The translations under genes were made by a program, and so were the position numbers. The notes under the pieces are model-generated. The model was not told where the DNA came from, did not search any database, and saw only the letters and a list, made by a program, of their open reading frames with translations. 48,988 bases of DNA, taken from contig NZ_BONX01000073.1 of NCBI RefSeq assembly GCF_016862935.1, forward strand, positions 1 to 48,988. Reading direction: 5' to 3'. This document shows positions 22,641-30,390 of this stretch, one piece after another; the stretch's first letter is position 1; each line of letters starts with the position of its first letter. Source of the DNA: Plantactinospora mayteni. Lineage in GTDB: Bacteria > Actinomycetota > Actinomycetes > Mycobacteriales > Micromonosporaceae.

Positions 22641-23459
22641 TCAGGACGGCAGGCCGCCGACCTGGGTGTTGATCCAGGCCCGGATCGAGGGCAGGTCGCC
22701 GTAGATGGACGGGCCGGTCGCGCAGGTCGGGTTGTTGTTGCCCGCCCGGCTGGTCGCGCCGATCAGGTTCCACCGGCCGTCGATGCTGCGCACCTGCGGG
22801 CCACCGGAGTCGCCGTAGCAGGCGCCGGCGTTGCCGTTCGTGTTGTTGGTGCAGATCTCGTACGTCGCGTTGATGCCGGAGCACCGGCTGTCGGCCACGA
22901 TCGAGGTGTCCAGTTCGTTGGCGACGGTCGGCGCCGAGCCGCAGCCCCGGGTCGGGCAGGTCTGCCCCCAGCCGATGATCCGGGTCGCCGTGCCGACCGC
23001 CCCGGAGGCGCTCGGGATGACGGCGGGGGCGTGGCTCACCGAACTGCCGAGCTGGAAGAGCTTCACGTCGATGGAGGGGTGGTTCACCGCGCGTACCACA
23101 CTGACGACGGTGCCGCCGCTGGTGCGGTTGACGCTGCCCACCCGTACCGAACTCGGTGTCGGGCAGTGCTTGGCGGTGACCACCCAGTCGGCCTTGATCA
23201 ACGAGGCCGAGCAGCCCGAGGTGTAGACCAGGAACGAGTAGTTCTCCGACGCCGGCCGGCCGTTCACCACCAGCGTACCGACGCCGCCGTCGCCGTCGGT
23301 GGCCTCGGGTGCGGGCGCGTCGGACGTCTCGGGCACGTTCGCGTACCCGGTCGAGGGCGCCGCCGAGGCGACGGCCGGCAGGGACAGGCCGGCGGCGACC
23401 AGCGCGGCCACCAGGCACGTGCGGCGGACGAGCACGCGCGCCGGGTGTGGTCGGGACAT
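22641..23459 (-). CDS. Secreted trypsin-like serine protease (S1)
   Basis: 272 residues. A signal peptide (1-33, ends AVASA) and a short pro-segment precede the chymotrypsin-fold domain. The triad is visible: His in 'WVVTAKHCPTP', Asp in 'HPSIDVKLFQL', Ser in 'GACYGDSGGPQV'. Cys pairs surround the His and Ser loops. The usual mature N-terminus IVGG is replaced by 'LVVNGRPAS', so zymogen activation through a new N-terminus may differ from the classical case. It is extracellular and divergent from the MerR-clamp gene, with which it shares the short promoter region 23460-23557. Confidence 0.92.
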   Translation of the reverse strand: MSRPHPARVLVRRTCLVAALVAAGLSLPAVASAAPSTGYANVPETSDAPAPEATDGDGGVGTLVVNGRPASENYSFLVYTSGCSASLIKADWVVTAKHCPTPSSVRVGSVNRTSGGTVVSVVRAVNHPSIDVKLFQLGSSVSHAPAVIPSASGAVGTATRIIGWGQTCPTRGCGSAPTVANELDTSIVADSRCSGINATYEICTNNTNGNAGACYGDSGGPQVRSIDGRWNLIGATSRAGNNNPTCATGPSIYGDLPSIRAWINTQVGGLPS

Positions 23460-23557
23460 GACTGACCTCCAGGGGTGTCGGAGTCGTGGTCAGGCAGCAC
23501 CCTAGCGCCGAATAGACGATTGTAGATACATATCCCTTTCTCCCCTACCATCGAACG

Positions 23558-24760
23558 ATGCGCCGGGCGGATCGGCGCAGCGGGTTGACCCTCGACCTGG
23601 TCGAGGGGGCAGAATGCCTGCTCGTGGACGGGGGTGGCCGACTTCTCGGCATCGGCGAGATGGCCCGGGCGAGCGGCCTGAGCATCAGCGCGCTGCGCTT
23701 CTACGACGGTGCCGGCGTGCTGGCACCCGCGTCCGTGGACCCGGGCACCGGTTACCGCCGGTATGCCGAGCGGCAGCTACCGGCCGCCCGCCTGCTGGCC
23801 GGCCTGCGCCGGATCGGGATGCCACTGGCCGAGATCACCCGGGTACTGGAGTTGCGCGGCTCGGACCCGTCCGCCGTGTCGCGGCTGCTGGACGCGCACC
23901 TGCGCCGCCTGGAGGAGGGGCTCGCCGACGCCCGCCGGGAGGCGGCCCGGCTCCGGGTACTCTGCACCGCCGCCGAGCCATCGGCCGAGCCGTCCACCGA
24001 GCCGGAGGGCCGGCTGACCGTACCCGGGCGGGAGCTGGCGGCAGCGGTCGACGCCGTCCGGTTCGCGGCCGGGGCGGACCCCGGGCTGCCGATGCTCGGC
24101 GGTGTGCACTTCGAGATCGACCGGGACGTGCTCCGGCTGGTCGCCACCGACCGGTACCGGATGGCCGTCTCCGAGGTCGCCGGGGACCCGGACCACCGTT
24201 GCGAGGGCGGGGCGGCGTCCGGGCACTCCCGGGTGACCGTGCCGGTCTCGTTCGTCGACGCGGCCCGGGCCCTGCTGACCGGCGGCTGGCCGGCCACCCT
24301 CACCCTCGGATCCGCCGCCGTCGGCCTGCGGGTGCGGGACCGCCGGGTCACCGGTACCCCGATGCAGCACGACTTTCCGGACTACCACCGGTTGCTACGG
24401 ACCGCGACCGGCGGGCCGGACCGCCGCCGGGTGACCGTCGACGTGGCCGGGTTACGCGAGCGACTGACCGCCGCCGAGACCCGGACTGTGGTACGCGCCG
24501 ACGACGGAGCCCGCTGCGCGGTCAGCGTCCTCGCGGTCGACGCCACGAACCGGCTGACCGTCTCCCCCGCCGACGCCCCGGCCGCGCCGACCGATCCGGT
24601 GGTGCGGGTCGGAGTCAACCGGGAGTTCCTGCTCGACGCCCTGGACGCGGTCGGGCCGGGCCAACTGGTACTCGAACTCGACGGGCCGATCCGCCCACTG
24701 GCGGTACGCCGGCTCGACGACGACCGCGCCTTCTCCATCCTGATGCCGGTACGGGTCTGA
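23558..24760 (+). CDS. MerR HTH fused to DNA polymerase III sliding-clamp domains II and III
   Basis: 400 residues. Residues about 28-98 are a MerR winged HTH ('LLGIGEMARASGLSISALRF', 'GYRRYAERQL') followed by the MerR dimerisation helix (to about 132). Residues about 150-400 match beta-clamp (DnaN) domains II and III: 'LPMLGGVHFEID..VLRLVATDRYRMAV', 'DFPDYHRLL', then 'VGVNREFLLDAL' and the C-terminus 'FSILMPVRV'. Clamp domain I is absent, replaced by the DNA-binding part. Residues lining the clamp's peptide-binding cleft (ATD-R, FPDY, LMP) are kept. It probably regulates transcription, with clamp-binding proteins as possible ligands; that is inference. The start at 23558 has no clear ribosome site; a GTG at 23624 is an alternative. 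Confidence 0.9.
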   Translation: MRRADRRSGLTLDLVEGAECLLVDGGGRLLGIGEMARASGLSISALRFYDGAGVLAPASVDPGTGYRRYAERQLPAARLLAGLRRIGMPLAEITRVLELRGSDPSAVSRLLDAHLRRLEEGLADARREAARLRVLCTAAEPSAEPSTEPEGRLTVPGRELAAAVDAVRFAAGADPGLPMLGGVHFEIDRDVLRLVATDRYRMAVSEVAGDPDHRCEGGAASGHSRVTVPVSFVDAARALLTGGWPATLTLGSAAVGLRVRDRRVTGTPMQHDFPDYHRLLRTATGGPDRRRVTVDVAGLRERLTAAETRTVVRADDGARCAVSVLAVDATNRLTVSPADAPAAPTDPVVRVGVNREFLLDALDAVGPGQLVLELDGPIRPLAVRRLDDDRAFSILMPVRV

Positions 24761-24776
24761 GCGCGCTTCCGCTCAG
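24757..24776 (+). terminator. Short hairpin at the end of the MerR-clamp gene
   Basis: CTGAGCG (24757-24763) pairs with CGCTCAG (24770-24776). The stem includes the stop codon. It is weaker than other terminators here. Two GCTCAGGCG copies follow (24790-24816). Confidence 0.4.
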
Positions 24777-24807
24777 TGCGTCCGCGCAGCTCAGGCGCCC
24801 GCTCGGC

Positions 24808-24924
24808 TCAGGCGTCCTCGCCCAGCTCGGTGAAGAGGGTCAGTTGCAGGTGACCGGGCGCCGCCAGCCGCGAGTTCAGCGAGTTCCACGTGCCGCGAAT
24901 GACCGGCCGGAGCCAGTCGATCAC
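24808..24924 (-). CDS. 38-codon small ORF with a clamp-binding-like motif (QLTLF)
   Basis: A 38-residue frame opens at a GTG (24922-24924) immediately after an in-frame TAG and stops at 24808. Third positions are mostly G/C. The N-terminal half could form a helix (DWLRPVIRGTWNSLNSRL) and the end reads HLQLTLFTELGEDA. QLTLF matches the pentapeptide consensus QL(S/D/T)LF by which polymerases and repair proteins dock on the bacterial sliding clamp (established knowledge). It is convergent with the MerR-clamp gene and divergent from the L,D-transpeptidase gene. No ribosome site is visible; a TAGCTA box just upstream could give a leaderless transcript. Existence as a protein is unproven. Confidence 0.45.
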   Translation of the reverse strand: MIDWLRPVIRGTWNSLNSRLAAPGHLQLTLFTELGEDA

Positions 24925-24937
24925 CTACAGTAGCTAG

Positions 24938-25894
24938 ATGGCTTTTGTCCGCTTCAACCCGATTGCCTCGGGGCGGGCACGTCGCCGGACCGGTGCCGCG
25001 CTGGCCGTACTCGGTGGGGCGCTCGTGCTGGCGGTGGTGGTGGTCAACGACGCGCCCGGGCCACGGCGGACGGCCGACCGGCCACCAGCGGCGGACCAGC
25101 TCCTGCCGCCCCCGGCCGCCCCGCACCCGACGCCGAGCGCCGAGCCGACGCTGCCGGCGGCGCCACCCCCGGCCGACCTGCCGGTGGTCGACTACGGTCC
25201 GGCCCCGCGCGGCTTTCCCCGGGACCCGACTCCGATGTCGACGGTACGGCTCGGCGAGGGCCTCCGGCCGATCCGCCGGGTCGCCGCGTACGACGCGCCG
25301 GGCGGCCGGCCCCGGGCCCTCCTCGCGCCGACCATCAGCGGAGTGCCGGTGACCATGCCGATCGTGGCGCGCCGGGCCGGCTGGGTCGCCGTGCTGCTCC
25401 CGTCGGCGAACCGGACCATCGGCTGGGTGCCACCCGGGCCGTGGAGCACCACGGAACTGCGCGACCTGGTCGTGGTGGTCCGGCGGACCCACCGACTGCA
25501 CTGGTACCGGGACGACCGGCTGGTCCGGTCCTGGCCGGTCAGCGTCGGCACCTCGGCCACCCCGACCCCGCTGGGCCGGACGTTCATCCTCGGCCGCTCG
25601 ACCCTGCCCGGCCGGGTGTACGCGGACACCGAGGTCTTCGCGCTCGGCGCCGTACCCGACGAACCGAACTCGGTACCGTCCGGGCTGCGCGGCGCGCACA
25701 TCGGACTGCACGCCTGGTACGACGCCCGCCAACTCGGCCGCGACAACAGCAACGGCTGCATCCGGATAGCCCGGAAGGCGCAGGAACTGCTGCTCGCCGA
25801 GTTGCCGCCCGGCACCGAACTGCTGGTACTCGACCGGTTCTCCGCACCCGAGCGGCTCTCCGGGGTGGGCCCGGTCCCGGTCGCGGCCCGCTGA
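24938..25894 (+). CDS. L,D-transpeptidase (YkuD domain), membrane-anchored
   Basis: 318 residues. One TM anchor (about 19-36) is followed by a Pro/Ala-rich spacer (about 40-88), an SH3-like segment (about 100-165, 'VARRAGWVAVLLPSANRTIGWV') and a YkuD catalytic domain (about 172-305). The active-site motif is 'HAWYDARQLGRDNSNGCIRI' with nucleophile Cys274, and the preceding His is present. Enzymes of this kind form 3-3 peptidoglycan cross-links or attach proteins to the wall. The ATG at 24938 lacks a strong ribosome site. The stop codon sits in a 23-bp tandem repeat. Confidence 0.9.
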   Translation: MAFVRFNPIASGRARRRTGAALAVLGGALVLAVVVVNDAPGPRRTADRPPAADQLLPPPAAPHPTPSAEPTLPAAPPPADLPVVDYGPAPRGFPRDPTPMSTVRLGEGLRPIRRVAAYDAPGGRPRALLAPTISGVPVTMPIVARRAGWVAVLLPSANRTIGWVPPGPWSTTELRDLVVVVRRTHRLHWYRDDRLVRSWPVSVGTSATPTPLGRTFILGRSTLPGRVYADTEVFALGAVPDEPNSVPSGLRGAHIGLHAWYDARQLGRDNSNGCIRIARKAQELLLAELPPGTELLVLDRFSAPERLSGVGPVPVAAR

Positions 25895-25949
25895 CCACTC
25901 CGATCGCGGCCCGCTGACCACTCCGATCGCAGCCTGCTGACCACTTCGG
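25881..25949 (+). repeat. 23-bp tandem repeat across the L,D-transpeptidase stop
   Basis: Two identical copies (25881-25903, 25904-25926) of TCGCGGCCCGCTGACCACTCCGA and a third diverged copy (25927-25949). The TGA that ends the gene is in the first copy and is duplicated in the others. Confidence 0.8.
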
Positions 25950-26080
25950 ACGGTGGCACCCGAGTGACCCGCCGGGATCGGCCGGTCGCGCCGCCCGGAT
26001 CGGCCGGTCACGCTGTCGGTCCCGTGTTAGGCTCCGCCGTCCTTTGGATGGCTGACCGAGACACCGGAACGGGGAACGGG

Positions 26081-26887
26081 ATGACTCGGATGCACCGTGG
26101 CGGTGCCGTACTGGCTGCCGCCGTCACCCTAGTCGTGCTGACCGCCTGCCAGAGCCTCGGCGGAGGAGGCGGTTCCGAGGCAGCGCCTCCGGAACCGGCG
26201 GCGATGCGGGGCGCGGCCGAGGCGGTCAAACAGGCCAGGACGCTGGGCGTCACCTTCAAGACCAAGCAGATCGACGGTACGGTGTTCGGCGGGACCATCA
26301 CCGGTCAGGCCCAGGTGGTGGCCGGGGGCGGGATGGCGGTGGCCTGGAGCCACCGTACGAACAGCGGCCCGGACGAGACCAAGACCATCGACGGTCGGCT
26401 GATTGCCGTCGACGGCGCGGCGTACCTGACCTCGTCGCGGTGGAAGCTACCGCCGGGCAAGAAGTGGTTCTCGATCCCACCGGGTTGGCGTGCCAAGCTG
26501 GACCAGCCGATCGCGCCCGAGTGGTTCGTACTGGTGATGTCGCGACTGCTCGACCCGCTGTTCCTGCTCGGCCAGGGCCTACCCGAGGCGACCGGTCTGA
26601 CGACCACCCCGGCGCCGGGCGAGCCCGAGGGCACCACGGGTTACACCGTGGACTGGAACTTCTCGCAGGACACCGCCGGGCCGGAGATGACCGCGTGGGC
26701 GAAGCAGGTGGGCGAGGCGCTCGTGCTGGATGTCTCGGTCTATCTGGACGGGAGCGGCCGGCCGGTACGGCTGGAGGCCGAGTCCTCCACCCAACTGATG
26801 CTCTTCGACGCCGAGGTCAGCGTCGAGAGCTACGGCACTCCGGCCGAGGTCGCCCCGCCGGATCCGGCCCAGGTCAAGAAGCTCTGA
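26081..26887 (+). CDS. LppX/LprG-like lipoprotein
   Basis: 268 residues. Signal peptide with lipobox 'VVLTACQSLG' (Cys about residue 23), then a Gly-rich linker and a mature domain with 'GVTFKTKQIDGTVFGGTITGQAQV', 'DGAAYLTSS' and 'VDVSVYLDGSGRPVRLE'-type strands. This is the half-barrel pattern of actinobacterial LppX/LprG-like or related lipid-carrier lipoproteins. It is anchored on the outer face of the membrane. The ATG at 26081 follows GGAACGGGGAACGGG; a second ATG at 26090 is possible. The specific ligand is unknown. It probably has its own promoter in the gap after the 23-bp repeat. Confidence 0.75.
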   Translation: MTRMHRGGAVLAAAVTLVVLTACQSLGGGGGSEAAPPEPAAMRGAAEAVKQARTLGVTFKTKQIDGTVFGGTITGQAQVVAGGGMAVAWSHRTNSGPDETKTIDGRLIAVDGAAYLTSSRWKLPPGKKWFSIPPGWRAKLDQPIAPEWFVLVMSRLLDPLFLLGQGLPEATGLTTTPAPGEPEGTTGYTVDWNFSQDTAGPEMTAWAKQVGEALVLDVSVYLDGSGRPVRLEAESSTQLMLFDAEVSVESYGTPAEVAPPDPAQVKKL

Positions 26888-26920
26888 GCCCGGTCCCCGG
26901 ATAACCCTTCGTCGGTCGTG

Positions 26921-27427
26921 CTACAGGTCGCGGCGCATGCAGACCCGGGGCCACCGGTCCAGGCCGTGTGCCGCCTCGCGGGCCCGGATCGCGGCCAGCC
27001 CCGGGGTCAGTTCCCGCTCGTCGAGGACGACAAATCCGCACCGGGAGTAGTACGGCGCGTTCCACGGAACGTCGGTGAAGGTGGTCAGGGTCAGCGCCGG
27101 TACCCCGTCCGCCGTCGCGTACCCGGCGAGGTGCTCGACAAGCTGGCGGCCCACGCCCCGGCGGGCGGCCCGGGGATGCACCGAGACCTGCTCGACGTGC
27201 AGGTTGCCGTCCACCTGCTCGGCGACCAGATAGCCGACCGGCAGGTCGTCGGCGTCGACCGCGACCCAGGCCAGGCCGGCGCGCTGATGCCGGGCCAGCT
27301 CCTCGACGGACGGTGGTTCGTCGTCGGCGACCTCCGGCATCCCGACGTCCCGGAAGGACTGCCCGGCGGCTCGCTCGATCTCCCGCAGCCCGGGCAGGTC
27401 CGCCTGACGGGCCGGTCGGATCCGCAT
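26921..27427 (-). CDS. GNAT-family N-acetyltransferase
   Basis: 168 residues with one GNAT domain. 'LHVEQVSVHPRAARRGVGRQLVEHL' is the acetyl-CoA binding motif (V-x-P-x-x-R-x-x-G-x-G). 'DVPWNAPYYSRCGFVVLD' is the C-terminal motif B. The N-terminal 'IRPARQADLPGLREIERAAGQSF' matches RimI-like members. The acceptor (amine, peptide or small molecule) cannot be told. It is convergent with the lipoprotein gene, 33 bp apart. Confidence 0.9.
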   Translation of the reverse strand: MRIRPARQADLPGLREIERAAGQSFRDVGMPEVADDEPPSVEELARHQRAGLAWVAVDADDLPVGYLVAEQVDGNLHVEQVSVHPRAARRGVGRQLVEHLAGYATADGVPALTLTTFTDVPWNAPYYSRCGFVVLDERELTPGLAAIRAREAAHGLDRWPRVCMRRDL

Positions 27428-27448
27428 CGGGTCATCCTCCCGGCCCGG

Positions 27449-27604
27449 TCAGCGGCCGGCCAGCGATATTCCGCCGTCGGCGCTGCCGTCGACGGCGATG
27501 AGTGGGCTGCTAGTCGACGACCTCACCGAGCCCGAGGTGCTGGCGCCGTATTCGCTCGACAACTGATCACGGACATGGTCGACCGGATCCTGCCGCCGGA
27601 GGCA
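27449..27604 (-). other. Possible small coding remnant between acetyltransferase and Cys-rich operon
   Basis: A minus frame ending at 27449 reads DPVDHVRDQLSSEYGASTSG...PLIAVDGSADGGISLAGR with strongly G/C third positions. A plus frame over the same bases is also open and ends at 27560. Neither has a convincing start or ribosome site. I list it only as possible decayed coding sequence. Confidence 0.2.
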
Positions 27605-27686
27605 TCGCCCACGCCGTCGTCCTGACCCCACCTGCCTCGGCGTCGGCGAGCAGGTCGACGGACGGCGTCGGCAGCGGGCGGCGGGG

Positions 27687-29663
27687 TCAGTTCGGGAACG
27701 ACACACCCGGCGCCTCCAGGATCGCGTGCAAGGCGGTGATGGTGGCGGCGGTAGCGATGTGCCGGGCGGAGTGGTTGACGCGCAGGTAGAGGTGGCAGCC
27801 GGCCGGGTCGAACCGGACCGTCACCGGCTGGCCGGCGTACCGGGCGCCGAGGTGGGTGAGCGGCGGCAGCGGGTCGTCCAGCAGAGCGGGCTCCGGGGAC
27901 GACGGGACCGGGATCGGATATCTCGGGTCGGCCGGTACTACCTCGGCCAGGGCGAGGTCGAGGCAGTCGAGGCAGTCGGCGATCGCCGTCTCGACGGTGG
28001 GATGGGTCGGCAGTTCGGGTACGCCCACCGGCAGGGCTGGCGCGTTGAGTTCGACGTGCCAGCCCTCGCCGTGCAGCCGGAGCGGATCACTCTCGTCGAG
28101 CCGGTGGTTCTGCACGGTCACGGTGGCGACCAGGCCGAGGCCGAGAGCGAGCCGGATCAGGTCGGCCAACGGCGGCACGTCGGGTCGGCCGGCCCGGACG
28201 AAGAGTCGTGCGCCCGGCTGGCCACGACTGGCGTACCCGACGTAGTGCGCGAGCGGGTCGGCGTCCGGGTCGGGCAGGGTGACGATGCCGTCCCGGAGGT
28301 CCTGGTCGACCCCGCCACCACCGTCCAGGTCGGCGAGGTCGTCGGGGCGTACCCGGAAGGCGCCGGCCCAGCGTGCCAGCCGGTAGCGACCGGGAAGCTG
28401 GATCACCGGCTGCCCGTTCGGCTGGCTGCCGACCAGCAGGGCCGGCGGCGGCGGCCCGACCTCCCAGTTGAGGTGGAGGACCCGGTCACGCAGGTTGCTG
28501 AGCGTGACGATGGTTCCCAGGTAACGACGACGGGTGTCGCCGCAGGCGTGGCAGGGCAACACCGAGGCACAGCGACCGGCACCCCGGCAGCGGGCGCACT
28601 CGGGTTCGGCGGACTGCCCGCCGAGGGTGCAGTCGCAGGGCCGCAGGCCGGTGGTCGGGTCGCAGTCGGCGCAGTCGACGTACGGGATGGGGGCGCCGCG
28701 CCAGTGCGGGGCCGGCGGCTCCCAGTTGCGCCGCAACATGCTGGTGGGCCGGGAGCGGAACTGCCCGGTGTGCCGCTCGGGCACACCACCCGGACGCAGC
28801 CCGGTGTACCACCAGCCGCCGTTGCGCCAGATCGCCTGCGCTCCTGGCCTCTCCTCGCCGGTGGCCGGGGCGACGCAGCCGCCGAGGGTCCGGCGTTCGA
28901 CCTGGTCGAGGTCGATTCCGGAGATGACGTCGAGGGTGACCGGCCGAGCGACCCCGGCCGGGCCGGCCGAGCGGACGAAGTGTGCCGGCGCGGCGACTCG
29001 GCGGGCGGCCAGCAGCGCGACCGCCCGCTCCACGGTGGTGGCGGCGACCGCCGTCCGCAGGTCGGGGAAGGCGGCCGACTGTTCCGGGGGCACGGAGCCG
29101 GGCAGCTCGTAGCGGACCTCCCAGCCGAAGCTTTCGGCGGCGCCGGGGAGTCGGCGGGCCTCGACCACCAGGTCGAGACAGAGCAGGCCGGCGACCGCGC
29201 AGAGCCGGGCGAGCTGCCGGTCCGGATCCGGCGCCGGCCGCGCGGCGGTCCGGCCGAGGAAGACCTGCCACGGGGTACGCGTCCAGCCGGCGATCGCCGC
29301 CGCCTCCACGTCGTGCCGCTGCTCGGCGGGCAGGTCGGGCCGCCACCAGGCGGGCAGCGGCACCAGCCGTTCGCCGACCGGCTCGGTCGGGGCGGTGACA
29401 TGGTGGATGCTGCCGGCGCCGACCGACGCGGCCAGGTCGTGCAGCAGCGGGGTCAGTGCGAGGTGCCAGCCGCCGCCGGGCGCCGGGCGCGGTTCGAGCA
29501 TTCCGGGTACGACCTCTGCCGAGGCGACCGCTCCGGTGTCCAGGTTCGCCACCGTGAGGACGAGCTGGGCGCGACGGGCGCCGTATTGCCCGCAGGCGGA
29601 GCAGGCGTAGCTGGTGCTGGTGCGACAGTCCGGGCAGGGCAGCACCAGGGGTGTGGCGGTCAC
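27687..29663 (-). CDS. Large hypothetical protein with two Cys-rich zinc-binding clusters
   Basis: About 658 residues; family not recognised. Near the start is a CxxC pair set 'CPDCRTSTSYACSACGQYG' (about 9-27). In the middle (about 325-375) is a second cluster with spaced CxxC units: 'CADCDPTTGLRPCDC', 'CARCRGAGRC', 'CHACGD', resembling the CxxCxGxG zinc ribbons of DnaJ. The rest is soluble alpha/beta sequence with no TM. The C-terminal ~60 residues ('GARYAGQPVTVRFDPAGCHLYLRVNH') look like a compact beta domain. The GTG start overlaps the stop of the upstream 90-aa gene (GTGA), so the two are coupled. A nucleic-acid or chaperone-like role is possible from the zinc ribbons only. Confidence 0.7.
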   Translation of the reverse strand: MTATPLVLPCPDCRTSTSYACSACGQYGARRAQLVLTVANLDTGAVASAEVVPGMLEPRPAPGGGWHLALTPLLHDLAASVGAGSIHHVTAPTEPVGERLVPLPAWWRPDLPAEQRHDVEAAAIAGWTRTPWQVFLGRTAARPAPDPDRQLARLCAVAGLLCLDLVVEARRLPGAAESFGWEVRYELPGSVPPEQSAAFPDLRTAVAATTVERAVALLAARRVAAPAHFVRSAGPAGVARPVTLDVISGIDLDQVERRTLGGCVAPATGEERPGAQAIWRNGGWWYTGLRPGGVPERHTGQFRSRPTSMLRRNWEPPAPHWRGAPIPYVDCADCDPTTGLRPCDCTLGGQSAEPECARCRGAGRCASVLPCHACGDTRRRYLGTIVTLSNLRDRVLHLNWEVGPPPPALLVGSQPNGQPVIQLPGRYRLARWAGAFRVRPDDLADLDGGGGVDQDLRDGIVTLPDPDADPLAHYVGYASRGQPGARLFVRAGRPDVPPLADLIRLALGLGLVATVTVQNHRLDESDPLRLHGEGWHVELNAPALPVGVPELPTHPTVETAIADCLDCLDLALAEVVPADPRYPIPVPSSPEPALLDDPLPPLTHLGARYAGQPVTVRFDPAGCHLYLRVNHSARHIATAATITALHAILEAPGVSFPN

Positions 29664-29932
29664 GGGCGCACCGCCGTGCAGTCGTTCGGATGGTCGGCCC
29701 GCAGTGCGCAGCGCCCCCGACCGCCGCTGAGCAGTCGGTCGCAGAAGATCCGGTGCCGTACGCCCTGGTTGTCCTCTTCGGAGAGGGTGGTCTCCGGCAC
29801 GTCGAGCTGGGATAGGAAGGCCAGCGAACGGCCGGCGGTGCGGGCGAAGAGCTTCGCCGCGTCCAGACTGGTCGCGGTGAAGGGCAGATGCAGGACGAAC
29901 CTCGGCTGCTCGAACCTCGGCTGCTCGCCCAT
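29660..29932 (-). CDS. Hypothetical small protein, operon partner of the Cys-rich protein
   Basis: 90 residues, not recognised. It opens with a duplicated 'EQPRFEQPRF' encoded by a 15-bp repeat, followed by 'VLHLPFTATSLDAAKLFARTAGRSLAFL' and a Cys-containing C-terminus ('RIFCDRLL...CALRADHPNDC'). Its stop overlaps the start of the 658-aa gene, so the products are likely made together. I chose the ATG at 29932; upstream sequence in frame loses coding bias and contains a strong hairpin. Confidence 0.6.
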   Translation of the reverse strand: MGEQPRFEQPRFVLHLPFTATSLDAAKLFARTAGRSLAFLSQLDVPETTLSEEDNQGVRHRIFCDRLLSGGRGRCALRADHPNDCTAVRP

Positions 29933-30035
29933 CACCGGCCACCCCGCCGATCGGAAGCGGGAGTCAAACCGTGATCGACAACGGACAACATACTCCTTCT
30001 TTCGTCGTCGGCGTGGGGCACTTCGGGAATTGAAA

Positions 30036-30078
30036 GGGGCGGCCCGTCGGGAGGCCGATGTCGGGCACGGGCCGCCCC
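30036..30078. terminator. Strong hairpin in a divergent intergenic region
   Basis: GGGGCGGCCCGT (30036-30047) pairs perfectly with ACGGGCCGCCCC (30067-30078), 12 bp with a 19-nt loop. It lies between the divergent genes at 29932 (-) and 30391 (+), where no known gene ends. The rest of 29933-30390 has no convincing gene; an unseen small transcript could end here. Confidence 0.5.
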
Positions 30079-30390
30079 TGGCGCACCTACCACCGCAACC
30101 AATCGGCGAGTACGGCAGCAGGGCTGCTGGAGTGAGCGCACGTTTCACCACACCACGCGGTTGGTGGATCGGTGGCGCAATTCGTGATGGTGCGGGGTCG
30201 CGGAGCTACGCACGCTCGTGGTAGATAACTCCGGTAAGTCGTGGCGACTCAGCGGTCCAACCTGAAAGGACGACTCGATATCACCTCCTCCATCGACAGG
30301 TTGTCAGGGGCCGCAGGGCGGGAGTAACCCTTCCCGGTCGACCATTCCCGCCGGCCTTTTTCCGCACCGATTCCGCAGAGGAGAAAGATC

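Noticed and set aside
23524-23535. Short GATA-CA-TATC palindrome as a MerR operator
   Set aside because: A 4-bp half site is too short, and there is no 19-bp-spaced promoter of the MerR type around it.
24791-26011. 406-codon minus frame over the L,D-transpeptidase gene
   Set aside because: Antisense shadow of a gene with an intact YkuD active site.
27498-27563. 22-codon plus-strand ORF (MSGLLVDDLTEPEVL...)
   Set aside because: Too short, no ribosome site, and the minus frame over the same bases is equally biased.
30079-30390. tRNA or structured RNA in the gene-free stretch
   Set aside because: No T-loop GTTCGANNC pattern, no acceptor stem and no CCA-adjacent fold could be found by eye.
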